From Icerya purchasi (taxonomy: Eukaryota; Arthropoda; Insecta; Hemiptera; Monophlebidae), in the NCBI GenBank assembly GCA_039619475.1, contig CM077116.1:464441576-464505575 (forward strand): 64,000 nt of DNA, in the 5' to 3' direction. The position numbers were made by a program, and so were the translations under genes. Each line of letters opens with the position of its first letter. Within the stretch, counting starts at the first letter, position 1. Of the stretch, positions 33,829 through 44,659 are shown piece after piece. Below the pieces are notes generated by a model, which was not told the DNA's origin, did not search any database, and was given only the letters and a program-made list of their open reading frames with translations.

Positions 33829-36167
33829 GTGAAATCAAAAGTATTTTTGTACACTGAAACGAAAGCAAATACTGTAATTTTAATGATTAGGTATTGCTTG
33901 TGTTCTGAACAGATTGGACAGAATCAAGAAACAGCTACTTTAGTGGATGCAGAGGAAAGTGAGGCCGAAACCGAAGTCCAATTACTACATCAAAACGTGG
34001 TCCATCTAGGAGTAGAGTATCAGAATGGGATTAGGTTATGGCAAAATATTACCAACGAAATAAAAGATTTTTGGTCTGCTAGAGATGCTAACAAATGTCA
34101 AAACTTTGAGTGTGATTTTTCTGCTTTAAGCCGACAATACGACGATAGCGAAAGATTTTTTTCTCAGTCTATGTTTCTTCGGAAACATATAAGTGGTGGT
34201 AAAATTAAAGGAGAATGGCTCATGTATTCTCCGTCCACTGGAAAAGTATACTGTTTTAGCCATTTTTACCACCACTCATATGATTGGAAAAATGCATCCC
34301 ACCGAATTCAATCGCATACGAATAATGCCAGCACTGAGTATGTGATTAGTAGACGACGTATTCACGGATGAATCGACACCTCTTTAGGAATTATATTCAA
34401 CAAAGAAGTGGAGAATATTGGATGAAAGTTTTACAAAGAGTGGTCTCAGTGATTAAATTTTTATCATCCCATGGGGATAATGAAGTTCTTAGTTTTCAAC
34501 ATAATGGCAGCTATTTGGAAATTTTAGAGCTTGTCTTCAACGATTTGCTAGGAATTTATTGAAATATTAGGAAATAAGGTTTTAATATTCATCGTTAATG
34601 AAATTATTGAGGCCAAATATTTCTCAATAAGCATCGATTCGACACCAGGCATATCTCAAACTGATCAGTTGACTGTAGTGCTGTGATACGTTACATGAAA
34701 TGAAGAAGTAGCAGAACGTTTCCTTACATTTATTCCTATAGAAAGTCACAAAGGGGAAGAAAACTAGTCACCACAATTAACATTTTTTTAAACCAATATA
34801 ACATCGATATAAAAAATTTGAGAGGCCAATTTTACGATAATCTGTCAAATATGTCTGATTGTTATAATGGTCTACAGGCGCATTTTAAGAAAATAAATTA
34901 TCTCGCACACTACGCTCCATGTGCAGCGTACTCACTGAATTTGGTTAGAGTGCGTGGTGCGCAGAGCTGTGTTGGAGCAATCTCATTCTTCGGATTAGTA
35001 CAGGCATTATACAACTTTTTTTGCCGTCAACTCATCGCTGGGAAATTATGCTCAAACATCTTAAAAAAGGTGATGAACGTAAACAATACTCGTCATTAGT
35101 TCTGAAAAGAGTAACCGACACAAGGTGGTGGTTTGCAGGGTCCGATGCGACTAGGGCTTTGTCAAAAGGTTGCAACAGTTTCCAGAAAGCTTTGTAGTCT
35201 ACTGCTGGCGATGAGACTCAGACATCACAAGTGATTCACGAGACCAGATGCTTATCAAAGGATTTGGAAAAAAAGAAATTTCCATAATGGCAGTATTCTG
35301 GGCTGCCATGCTAGATCGAATCAATGGTGTCAGTATATTTAATTTATTTAATTTTTAATTTTAAAATAAGTTCGTGGGTCTTACTGGGCAAGTACGCCCG
35401 TATATCTCTACAAACAACAACTACTGAACTTTGAACGGCAGTCGATCTTTTAAATTTGCTTTTAGATTTTTTACTTTCACAGAGAGAATTATTTGACGAT
35501 TACGAGATGAAGGCAAATGAGAAAACTGATACCCAATACGGCGATAAAAAGCAGCGTGCGCGAAGAAAGAAAAGGCATCACGATGACGGATCTGCAGAAG
35601 ACGTTGTGCACAGAGCAAAAGAGAAGTTAAAAATTGAAACTTATTTGCCTGTACTAGACTGTCGCGGCGACTAGAAGCTTACCGAGAAATTAATTCTCTG
35701 TTTGGCTTTCTAACAGATTTCTTGACTAAGTCCAACGATGAAATTAGAGAGGCTTTTGTACAAAGTTCAGGAAACATTATTCCGAGGACATTGAGCCTGA
35801 GTTTATAGACGAGATGGTGTAGTTCAAGTACTTCATCTTACAATTAGAGGATACCGGAAAAGATAAAATTGTACCTGCCGAGGAATCATATAAACTGATT
35901 TTTGGTAATATGGCACAATCAACTTTCCCGAATGTAATGACAGCATTGCAGATATATAGAAGTCTGATGATTACAAACGCTACGGGTGAACATAAATTTT
36001 CGAAGTTAAAACTAATCAAAAACTGTCTTCGTTTGTCAATGTCTCAGAGCTGTTTAAATTCATTGGCAATAATGGCGATCGAAAATGATTATATATTGGA
36101 AAAGGTTAACTTGCAAGATGTTTTAAACGATTTTGAATCTAAAAATGTTAGAAGAGTACATATTTAA
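33829..36167 (+). pseudogene. hAT transposase (ZMYM-like/TTF-type) pseudogene
   Basis: Family order is recognisable across several frames. First comes the TTF-type zinc-finger region (GEWLMYSPSTGKVYCF, YDWKNASHRIQSH) at 34210-34320, then YWMKVLQRVVSVIKFLSSHG near 34410, and catalytic-domain text FSISIDSTPGISQTDQLTVV near 34625-34680. Next are NLRGQFYDNLSNMSDCYNGLQA near 34815-34880 and LAHYAPCAAYSLNLV. The C-terminal dimerisation block GEHKFSKLKLIKNCLRLSMS is at 35980-36045. Frame breaks occur near 34370, 34560, 34770, 35100, 35330, 35670 and 35820. Related to ZMYM1-like hAT transposases. Dead. Confidence 0.87.
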
Positions 36168-36589
36168 ACATATTTTACTTCACAAAACGATTTAATACAA
36201 AAATACACATATTTTCCTTTTATCTGTTTCAATTTTTAACTTCCCGCTAAGAAAATTGAAAATTTTCAAGATTTCGGAAAGTTATTGTTTTCACCCCAAT
36301 TTTCAAAAATCGAGTTTTCATTAAAATCCATGTTTTGTGATTTTTACGGCGGTGTCCTAATATATATGTGTGTGTGTGTGCGTGTGTAAGTAAACCTTTT
36401 ATAACTTTTGAACGGTTTGACCAACGGAAAATCGGTTTGCGGTATTCGAAAGGGTTCCACTAAACTTAGATTTCCTGAAAATTTGAACCGATTCGGTTTG
36501 GTAGATTTTGAGAAATATCAAAAATAAAATTGTCAAACATTTTTTTTAAAAATAACTTCTGCCCTCTCGTACCAATCAATTCCAAAAAT

Positions 36590-36975
36590 TAATCAGCCCC
36601 CCCCCCCCAATACGTTGACTGCCGTAAACCGCGTCTCAATCGGTTGATTCGTTCCAGAGATATCGTTGACAAAAAAATTTCAAAAATTTCTTGTCAAATC
36701 ATTTTTTTTATAGTAAATCATTTATTTTTGTGCTTAAGAGATTGTGTCGAATGCCGTCAACTGCATGTCAATTGATTGATTCGTTCAAGAGATATCGCAG
36801 TTCAAAAACTTCACAAAAAGTTTTTTTTTGAAATTTTCAAATTTCTTTTTGGATTGTTTTTATTATAGCCAGATATCTTTTTGTGCTTGAAAACTGCGTC
36901 GAATGCTGCAAACCACATGTTCAAGAGATATCGAAATTGAAAATTTTCGAAAAAGTGTTTTATCAGATAGTTACC
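36590..36975. repeat. Degenerate tandem repeats, unit about 130-150 bp, inside the hAT
   Basis: Three diverged direct units share a segment of the form GAATGC-G-(C)AAC---TGT followed by TTCAAGAGATATCG and a run of A/T (near 36615, 36750 and 36900). Located between the transposase remnant and the right terminal repeat. Confidence 0.55.
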
Positions 36976-37079
36976 AAATTTTTGAGCTCTTCGAGCTCAA
37001 AAATGTTAAAGGGTAAGGGAGCCCTAAGACGTGCATTGTCTAGGGGCCCCGACACGGTCAATTCGGCCCTGTCCATAAT

Positions 37080-37740
37080 GAATAATGGGAATAACATTGC
37101 TTCAAGCAGTAACTCTGATGTGGCAGCAGGTTTTATTCAATTTTTTTTTTAAGATTTGGATGTTCATACCACTATTTCGAAAATTGCATATTTACTGTCA
37201 TTACCACCTTTTATACCGTGCAAGCTCATTTTCATGATGGCTACTTTTGTCAAATGCGCAACCAGTATTTTTCCTTCGCCCAATTTATTTCATACACCAC
37301 CACTGAACTCCGTCATCAACTCTATTGACAGCATCAACTCTCGTGTTATCTCCTCCACTAACACAGATTCTTTTTCCCATATTTTCATAATGGGTATCTC
37401 TATCCCCGATACATAATTCATTCGCACAGATGCCTGTCTAACCAGTAGCAGTACTTCCAATATTGGAATTACCCAGGGAAATTCGATCCCACCAAGCTGT
37501 GATTTACGTAATAAATTTGAAGGATCTACAAAACAAAAAAAGTATCATGTATGTAGTGTTGGCGAAGTTTGTACATAAGTCTGATAGCATCTGCTAATTC
37601 AATGTGTTGGAACATATTTATGATTTTTCCAATCTAATACCCTCGCTAGGTGAAAATGAATAATTTGAAAGACAAAACACAATGACCGTTAATCTATATA
37701 AATTAATTGAACCGGATAACGTAAACACCACCACATATAC
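37080..37740. other. Spacer with an unrecognised open stretch
   Basis: An 86-codon plus-strand stretch at 37156-37416 is open but lacks any motif I recognise; the minus strand of the same region is also largely open. No gene is called. Confidence 0.35.
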
Positions 37741-37749
37741 AAAAAATCC

Positions 37750-38052
37750 TGGCTTGCTAGATTATTAACCGCAAACAAATATTTTATCTCGAAGAACGGA
37801 GAGCAATTTAAGGCAATTTGAAACAGATCCTACAGTTTCAACAAGAACTGTGGTGAGGAAGCTTAACGCATCCCAGTGGAAAGTATGGTTCGTTGCATAT
37901 TCAGCACGACTTTACCCATTTCATTATACACCAGTACACGTTATTGAAGAAGGGGATCCGGCCAGAAGATTGGACAGGACCTAATTTTCTACAAATGATC
38001 TCTAGAATAACCCATCTTTCAAAGGATAGGTTGAATTACTAATCACCCTGTA
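37750..38052 (+). pseudogene. mariner-like (IS630/Tc1 type) transposase fragment
   Basis: The reading LRQFETDPTVSTRTVVRKLN, then WKVWFVAYSARLYPFHYTPV and EEGDPARRLD, resembles the HTH end and following linker of mariner-like transposases (family: dP-tStRrla-e-giS--TVwr-L-e-lyPyh---vQ-L---D---Rl-fc). The right end is TAATCACCCTGTATA at 38040-38052, typical of this class. The catalytic DDE/D region is missing. Confidence 0.5.
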
Positions 38053-38104
38053 TATATTTTTTTTATTTGTTTTATTTGTATAAATAGTTATCTTTTATAT
38101 ATTA

Positions 38105-38815
38105 CAACCCTCCATTCTCCGTGCTGTCTTCTTTATTTCCTCTTCAGGAGGGATCTGTAAATTTCTCATTGTTTCTGATTCCAAATCTGTGCTGCAAAGT
38201 TATTTCTTCTCCTCCTTCCCACTCGTTTAATGATATAATTCTTTCTGTTCGTGCCTCTATTTCCATCTTGCGCATAGCACGTTCTATCCTTATTGACTTT
38301 TTATGGGTTCCTGGTGACTTTAGCATTGATGATAACGAAGCAGTAACTTTCTAGCTCGCTCGGCGTCTCTCAATGGTCCACTCCTGCCCCATTTTCCAGC
38401 CTCAGACATACTTTTTCTCTCCTTAAGTCTCCATGCCAGACTATGGATTGACATCTACCCTTCTTTTTTCGCCAATCGTTCCTCCTTCTACCTCCTCCTA
38501 CAGCCTATTCCCAACTGACAGCTCTGGTTCCAATTTCTTCGACTAAGACTTGGTCATTCTCTCCTTCTCTCTTCTCGTTCTTTTTTCTCTTTCATCTTCT
38601 CCCTTTTCCCTCTCCACTCCACTAATCCTCCCTTTATATGCGATCCCAGCCATATCCTTTTTGAATGCCCTGATCTTTTTCCCGAGTGCTCTCATCTATA
38701 CGCCGAACTCTTGGCGTTGGATCTTCCTACCCCTTTCAATGCTTCCTTTATCCTTTCCTTCCAATCTCTAGCCGTTATTCCCCTCCTACTTTCCTTTATA
38801 CAGAGATAGATGAAA
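38105..38815 (+). pseudogene. RNase H and C-terminus of the pyrimidine-rich I-like family
   Basis: RNase H text DFLWVPGDFSIDDNEAV at 38297-38342, then a T+C-rich C-terminal part with CDPSHILFECPDLFPE-type text at 38635-38690 and FNASFILSFQSLAVIP at 38735-38790. Matches the order of the remnant at 1-1669. Frameshifts and stops throughout. Confidence 0.7.
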
Positions 38816-39209
38816 GTGGAACACCGGAAAAAACGAAGCGGGCGAACGCTACACATTGTTGTAACAGGTGTTTCAGCGAAAGATAAGAAGAGCCGGAACA
38901 GAACGGTCACGAGTGTGGGGGAAGGGTACCTTCAAGTATATAATTATTTGAGACCGCCGTATGCCCAACTCGCAACCGATTTAACACAGCATATTCCCGA
39001 CGTGTGAGGTAAAGAGAAGGAAACCATGGATCAGCTGTAAATTTTATGTTTTTTATAAAGGATGGTTTCCTTTGCCACTAGCTGATGCACTCAGCCATCA
39101 TACGGTCACGAAATAAACCTTCATTTCGCTGATTTCTTGCTTAATTGACTTTCAGGGCCAAGATATCCATGTTGTTCTGCGAGGAAATCGATTTTAGAGA
39201 AACCAAAGA
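38816..39209. other. Spacer
   Basis: GC-richer than its surroundings up to about 39030, with no motif recognised. Confidence 0.4.
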
Positions 39210-40240
39210 GTCGTTTATTAAAAGAGTATGCTTCTATCCATATATCCTGTCTGTAAACAAGCTACGAGGCTACTGTATATGGCGTACAATTCTGCTTCCT
39301 GTACCGAGCAGTAATTATTTAAACGAAACAAAGTGATTTCACTACCGATGTCATATGCGCGCGCGGTTAGAGATGGGGGAATCTGCGGGTCTGTTTTTGA
39401 AGCATCAGTGTATATGTTCAAAGAGTTGGTATGACTATTGATTTTTTCGGCGACGCGGTAAGTTATGTTCGCAATCGGTCCGCGAGTTATTGCCTCTAAG
39501 TGAGATGTGTCTATCTTTGCGGGGATCTCTTCCCAAGGAGGAATTTTATAATAAGGGGTGTCAGGATTTGGCAATTGCACGCAACTAACGACAATTTGTT
39601 TTAATAATCTAGGAATCGGGTCACTAGGGAAAGACGGAAGCAAAATATCAGTAATGTTTGAAAAATAATTAATTTCGTACTGATGAAGGTACCAATGGAT
39701 TAAATTGCGCGCGGTAATAGAACGGATCAGGGGAAGTCGGGGTATGCCACTAAGAAAACAAGCATTTACTGATGGAGAAGTTCGGTGAAGACCAAAAATT
39801 AATCGGATGGATGTATGATGTATTGGATCAAGTAAATTGAGGAACAACTGACTAGCCGAGGAGTACACTTGGCACCCATAAGTTAATCTGGAAAGGATAA
39901 GGGCTTTATAAATGGTGACAAGCAGCTTAGGATCAATATTGAATTTAGGATTGGACAAGTATTTTATAATGGAGAGGTCCGGTTTTAATAAACGTTAAGG
40001 GTGAGGTTAGTTTTAGGCCTGCATGTTTTCGGCGGATTTAATAATTTACGAATTCTAAAGTCGCTGTTACCAATTTTTAAGTTGTGATGTTCATTAGTAA
40101 ATTTTTCTGCTTGCATTTTATTAGTAAGATATACACGTATTTTATTATTTGATATTCTAGACGCAAATAATATACTCGTATTATTAGCTCCAATCGGTTC
40201 TCCTACGCTGCGTAGAAATATTTTTTTAGGTTAATTTCTC
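39210..40240 (-). pseudogene. I-like element copy: ORF1 fragment fused to RT/RNase H by deletion
   Basis: On the minus strand, ORF1 text NTSILFASRISNNKIRVYLT and IGNSDFRIRKLLNPPK (about 40190-40020) is followed within about 40 bases by RT C-terminal text SIIKYLSNPKFNIDPKLLVT at about 39990-39930. The open stretch 39958-39218 then gives IYKALILSRLTYGCQVYSSA and the first RNase H strands (LNIYTDASKTD, then the Glu-bearing VQEAELYAIYSSL). It stops at about 39210, before the rest of RNase H. The ORF1 end, endonuclease and most of RT are deleted. Confidence 0.8.
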
Positions 40241-40864
40241 TGATTACGCGTATAACAATCGCTTGGTTTTTTCAGGAAATTTTTGATTTTGTTGGTTTTG
40301 TATTACGTTTATTGACGACTTCATCGAAGCTTTATTATAATTTAATGGAATATTTAAACGATTATTTTATAATATTTTTCTTGCCTAATAATTGATAAAT
40401 ACTATTTAATATTACTGAATTGTCTCTAATCTGTTACGCTAAATAATTTACACCCCGAAAAAATGATTAAAGTGGAAAAAAAATGAATCGGCGTAAAATA
40501 ATTTTTACTTGAAATTCCAAAAAATGTTTGCAATTAAATTGTAATTGTTTTCATACATTAAATTTACAATTTTATTTTGTACAGGTGAAGAGACTTACAC
40601 TTTTTGATTCTTGTAAAATCTCGTTGAAATCGTTTCTAGCATAACAGCTGCTCCACTTGCAATAGACTTGGCTTCAATTTTTAACAAATTATATTTATTT
40701 TTAATATCTTTACATTATTTTTGTTGCAATTCCTCATTATGCCGTATTTCTTCCAATATTTTATTCATATTACTCACTTCTGTTCTTGTTTTGAAGAGTT
40801 ATCGTTTTCTCGCGTTCGCGTTTTTCAAATCAAGTAATATTAATATAGTGATAAGAACATCGTA
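40241..40864. other. AT-rich spacer
   Basis: No gene recognised; separates two I-like copies lying head to head. Confidence 0.4.
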
Positions 40865-40869
40865 GTACC

Positions 40870-42186
40870 ATGAACCGCCCGCCGCCCGCAACCGGGAAGC
40901 CGGCTGATAAGCTGAAAGCGCCGTCTAAACCCGACGGGAACAACAGCGCAACCGCTAGTAAGTCCACACCGCACACAACAGGTAAGTCACACACACACAC
41001 ACCGATCACATCAACGCACGACACAAGCCTTATCAGCAACTCCGACAAAAACCAGTTCACCACACAAACAAACCCGCAGCGTTGAGCTGATTTATCTCTC
41101 GCGATAAACTCGCGCAGCCAGCCGTCTGCCGATTTTAACGCTGATAGCTCCGCAGCGACCGCGGTAAATGACAAAATCCAAAACAGCCCCTCCGATGCAA
41201 CCCTCCCGACCGCACCGAGTGTACCAGCATCCTTCTCCGAAAAATTAAAAACTATAAAGAAAATAGCTCCGCTAACCGACTTCAATTACCCAACAGAGGA
41301 ACAGGGCGTAATATTCCCGTACGTTCCGACAAGCAGCAACCGCGATTACTTCTTGGCATTAAAAGATTTAGTTGGCGGACCATCTAACATAATAGCAGGC
41401 TCGAAAATCAGCAGAGATCGAGTGGCAATATTTTTTAAGTCGAAATCCAATGTCGAAAAGCTATTCGAACATGGAGCAAGAATTAAAATAGGCTCGCAAG
41501 TGATCACCGCCCGACGTTTAAAAAATCCATCTAATAAACTAATCATGTCAAATGTCTCTCCTACTATCCCGAACCAGCTCATACTCTCGCACCTTGCCTC
41601 AGAATTTTCTTTGAAATTAATCATTCCTATAGCCATCCTTCGGGTCAACCCAAACGAAGCTAAATTCGGACATATTGTCAGCTGGCGTAGACAAGTTTAT
41701 ATCGAGCAGGCCAACTGTTCTAACATCCCTGAGTCCTTTATACTAACCCACAATGAACACGAACACCGCATATTCCTCCACTTAGACGACCACTCATGCC
41801 ACAGCTGTACAGATAAAAAAGGAAACACTAGCCAAGCAACCATGTTACCTACTCCTCCCCCCCCCCCTAAAAAAAAACACCTAGACATCGGCAGAGCAAT
41901 GGAAGTCGACCAAATAATCCCAAATCCGAAACGCCCCCACCCGGCAACACCAGACTCTTTGCCCGACGATCCCACACTATCAGCGACATCTCAGCCTGCA
42001 ACAAAGAAAATTAATATCCCGTTACCAGAGGACGACATCAGCCATACCGCACTACTAGAACAAACAGATAGCTTCCCAATCCAATCAGAGCTGAAACATA
42101 CTTTGAAATCACAGGCAGAAGAGAAGGACTCTTTGCAGCAACAGGCACAACAGACAACCGATTTCAAAACACCGCCAGACGCGTAG
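40870..42186 (+). pseudogene. ORF1 (gag-like) of the 40.9-kb I-like copy
   Basis: A single frame from ATG 40870 (MNRPPPATGKPADK) with one in-frame TGA at 41083-41085, then open to TAG 42184-42186. After that TAG the frame remains readable to about 42296. The core PSNKLIMSNVSPTIPNQL and GHIVSWRRQVYI matches the 5318 ORF1. The zinc knuckle is degenerate: CHSC is present, but the His and last Cys are gone. N- and C-terminal parts are Pro/Thr/Gln rich. Confidence 0.82.
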
Positions 42187-42296
42187 CACTTCACTGAGTC
42201 AGCTAAGCGGAAGCCAAAACAAAAAAAAATCATAAACATAGACGAAGCAGTTGGGAAGGTCACACCGATGTTTGATAACGATGCAAACGGCGCGAA

Positions 42297-44174
42297 TCGC
42301 CGGAAAATTGGGTAAATACCTACACAGCTTCTTAGACAATAGAACGATCTAAGTTACGACTGGTTCGTCAACGTCTGAACTGATGCTGTTGGAAAATGGT
42401 GTACTACAGGGCTCTGCTTTAAGCGCAACCTTGTTCATATATTATATCAATGATATAACTGACTGCCTTGCCGCCCCAGTAACGTCCCGGCTCTACGTTG
42501 ATGACCTGAATATGTCCTTATCGTCCAACCATCCTATAAACGCTCAAAATATCCTTCAAAAATCCATCGAAAATTTACAGAAGTGATCCAATGATAACGG
42601 TCTGACCTTTTCCTTAACAAAAACAATATGTGTTGATTTCCACAGGGGACGTCAAAACCCACTTCCCGGCGTATCCTTGAGTCTAAATGGTTTTCCTATC
42701 CCAAATCGTCCATCAGTCAAGTTTCAAGGCCTAATATTTGATAAAAAACTTTTCTGGCGCTCTCACATAGCTGAGCTCAAAACCAAATGCCTAAAATCCT
42801 TGTCTATCCTGAAATATCTATCAAATTACAAGTACAATATAAACCCAAAATTACTTCTTACAATTTACAGATCGATTATCCTTTCACGAATCAATTACGG
42901 GTGCCAGGTGTACTCCTCAGCCGCTAAAAGTGTGCTAAGATCCTTAGATCCTATACATTCTGCTGCCCTCCGGTCTATCCTTTCTGCTCATCCCTCTTCT
43001 CCGGTTATAAGTTTGTATGCACTGGCAGGTTGTCCCCCGCTGTCCTACTATAGGAAGTACTATAACTTTAAAGAATTGAGCACCCTCCTTAGTAGTACCA
43101 AAATCCCGACAATATCTCCTAATATGAGGTTTGGGAATGACCTAGTGCCCGAACTTTTTTCGGTTATGGGTCGTTTCCAAATCTTTTCAATCTCAAGAAC
43201 TCTGCCAGACTTCGCAGCAACCGCACCACCTTGGAGTCAGCCAATCACAAACATCAACATATCGCTGACAAAATTTAACAAAGCACAACACCCCTCAAAC
43301 ATAGCACAAATAGCAACAAATATCATAGCGAGCTACACAGACCATGCATGCCTCTACACAGATGGAGCGAAGGCAATAGGTTATCAGTCACCGGCGGCAT
43401 GCTCCTTCGAAGTCTCAGGGGCAGCAGAGTCAGTTAGATTGCACGATTGCTGTACAGCACTGGACGCTGAAATGTACGCGATGGTCTTTTGCATCCAACA
43501 CTATACCGATAGCAAACCCCCAGTCCCAAAAGGCCCTACTCATAACTGACTCCCTAAACTCCCTTCAACTCATCTCGGGGATTAAATCCAACAACCCTTT
43601 GGTAAGGAAGGTCCATTACCTATTAGACAGGTTATCACATTTAAACTCCGAAATGTCCTTCCTATGGGTGCCGGCTCATGTTGGGATTCCAGGCAATGAG
43701 CGTGTCAATCGAGCAGCTCAGGTGACATTGTTCTCTCCAATGCCACTCAACCCCCCTCTTCACCCTACATTGGCTCATTTATTTATGCAGCAAACTGGAG
43801 AAGAATGGCAACAGGAATGGAGATCTTCAAGTACGTTTCTCCGAAGCATAAAAACAACCACGGAGCCTTGGTGGCCCACAGACGGAGTTTCCCGCAGAGA
43901 TTTTTCTGTCCTGAATCGTCTCCGAATAGGACATACAATCCTCTCGCACGACTACATATTCACGAGCCAGGTACCCCCAAATATCTGCCCCTTTTGTAGT
44001 CAACCGAGCGCCCCATCCACCTATCACCTACTTCTCGAATGTTCCTCTTTTGCAGTACCACGATCCATGCACTTCACCACTTCCTCTAGTTCTACGATAC
44101 CGTCAAACGCTCCGCCCGCGGTCGCAGCTGTATTAGCTTACATGCGGAACAGCGATCTGTACTATCGCATTTAA
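42297..44174 (+). pseudogene. RT C-terminus and RNase H of the 40.9-kb copy
   Basis: Starts at GKYLHSFLDNRTI, then ENGVLQGSALSATLF and catalytic YVDD. A TAA follows NRTI near 42351, and a TGA at 42584-42586 stands where a Trp codon is expected. RNase H is complete in its acidic residues across a one-base frameshift near 43518: CLYTDGAK, LDAEMYAMVF, LLITDSLNSL, then LWVPAHVGIPGNERVNRAAQ. A Cys/His tail (CPFCSQPSAPSTYHLLLEC) ends the protein at 44174. Confidence 0.85.
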
Positions 44175-44473
44175 TCCCCTTAAGTAGGCTCCATGTGCTG
44201 TAATAGCCCCAGTAGTTAAACACGGCACATGGAAACCCTCATATACAATCTTATAAATAAAAAAAAAAAAAAAAAAAAATATTACTCACCTTTGCTGCTA
44301 TTTTGTTTTTTTGTCATTTGCAATTGTATACTCGTCAAAACCTTGATAAAACCTTCCTTTATATGCTTTACTCTCTTTATCAATTACAACAAACCCATAA
44401 TATATGTAAGATACAAAAGATTAAAAAATGCGATTATGGTTTCAGTGCTGTAGTAAATAAAGTTATAGATTAA

Positions 44474-44635
44474 CTTCCGATTCAGTTTTATTATCCAGCA
44501 TATAATTACTGAGGACCTGGAACCAAGTTAGACCGACAATTGAGTGGACGCGTAACCGGAATAAATCCTTTAGATGAAGCAGCTAAAGAACACAATATAG
44601 CCTCCGGTAGAATGGTAAAATCTGCATTGAATTGA
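44474..44635 (+). pseudogene. Phospholipase A2-like domain relic (parvovirus/Polinton type)
   Basis: A plus-strand frame of 53 codons contains GPGTKL followed at the normal distance by GINPLDEAAKEHNIAS. The spacing is that of the calcium loop (GPG) and catalytic His-Asp helix of the compact PLA2 domain found in densovirus capsid proteins and related mobile elements. An in-frame TGA (44510-44512) precedes GPG where a Cys is expected, and the catalytic Asp after His is Asn, so it is non-functional. No neighbouring capsid or replication gene is visible. Short match, so moderate confidence. Confidence 0.5.
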
Positions 44636-44659
44636 GAGTAGTGTTTTGACGTTGAACGC

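Larger units (their letters stand above)
33463..37071 (+). mobile_element. hAT transposon with TIRs and 8-bp target duplication, inactive
   Basis: The left end AAGGGCCGGATTATCC (33463) and right end, read inward CAGGGCCGAATTGACC (ending 37071), are imperfect terminal inverted repeats. Both ends carry subterminal GGGCCCC blocks (33506-33520, 37043-37050). Flanking 8-mers TCCACAAT (33455-33462) and TCCATAAT (37072-37079) differ at one base, as expected for an old target-site duplication. Between them lies a transposase pseudogene. The right part (36200-37010) is non-coding with degenerate repeats. Confidence 0.88.
40865..44282 (+). mobile_element. I-like retrotransposon with ORF1 joined to mid-RT
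   Basis: Has a near-complete ORF1, a deletion that removes the endonuclease and the first half of RT, then RT C-terminus, RNase H, a 3' UTR and a poly(A) tail at 44259-44279. The coding strand is C-rich, unlike the A/T-rich copies, so this is a distinct subfamily or a younger copy. Confidence 0.85.

Noticed and set aside
37156..37416. Open stretch next to the hAT
   Set aside because: Both strands are open and neither shows a domain; composition alone explains it.
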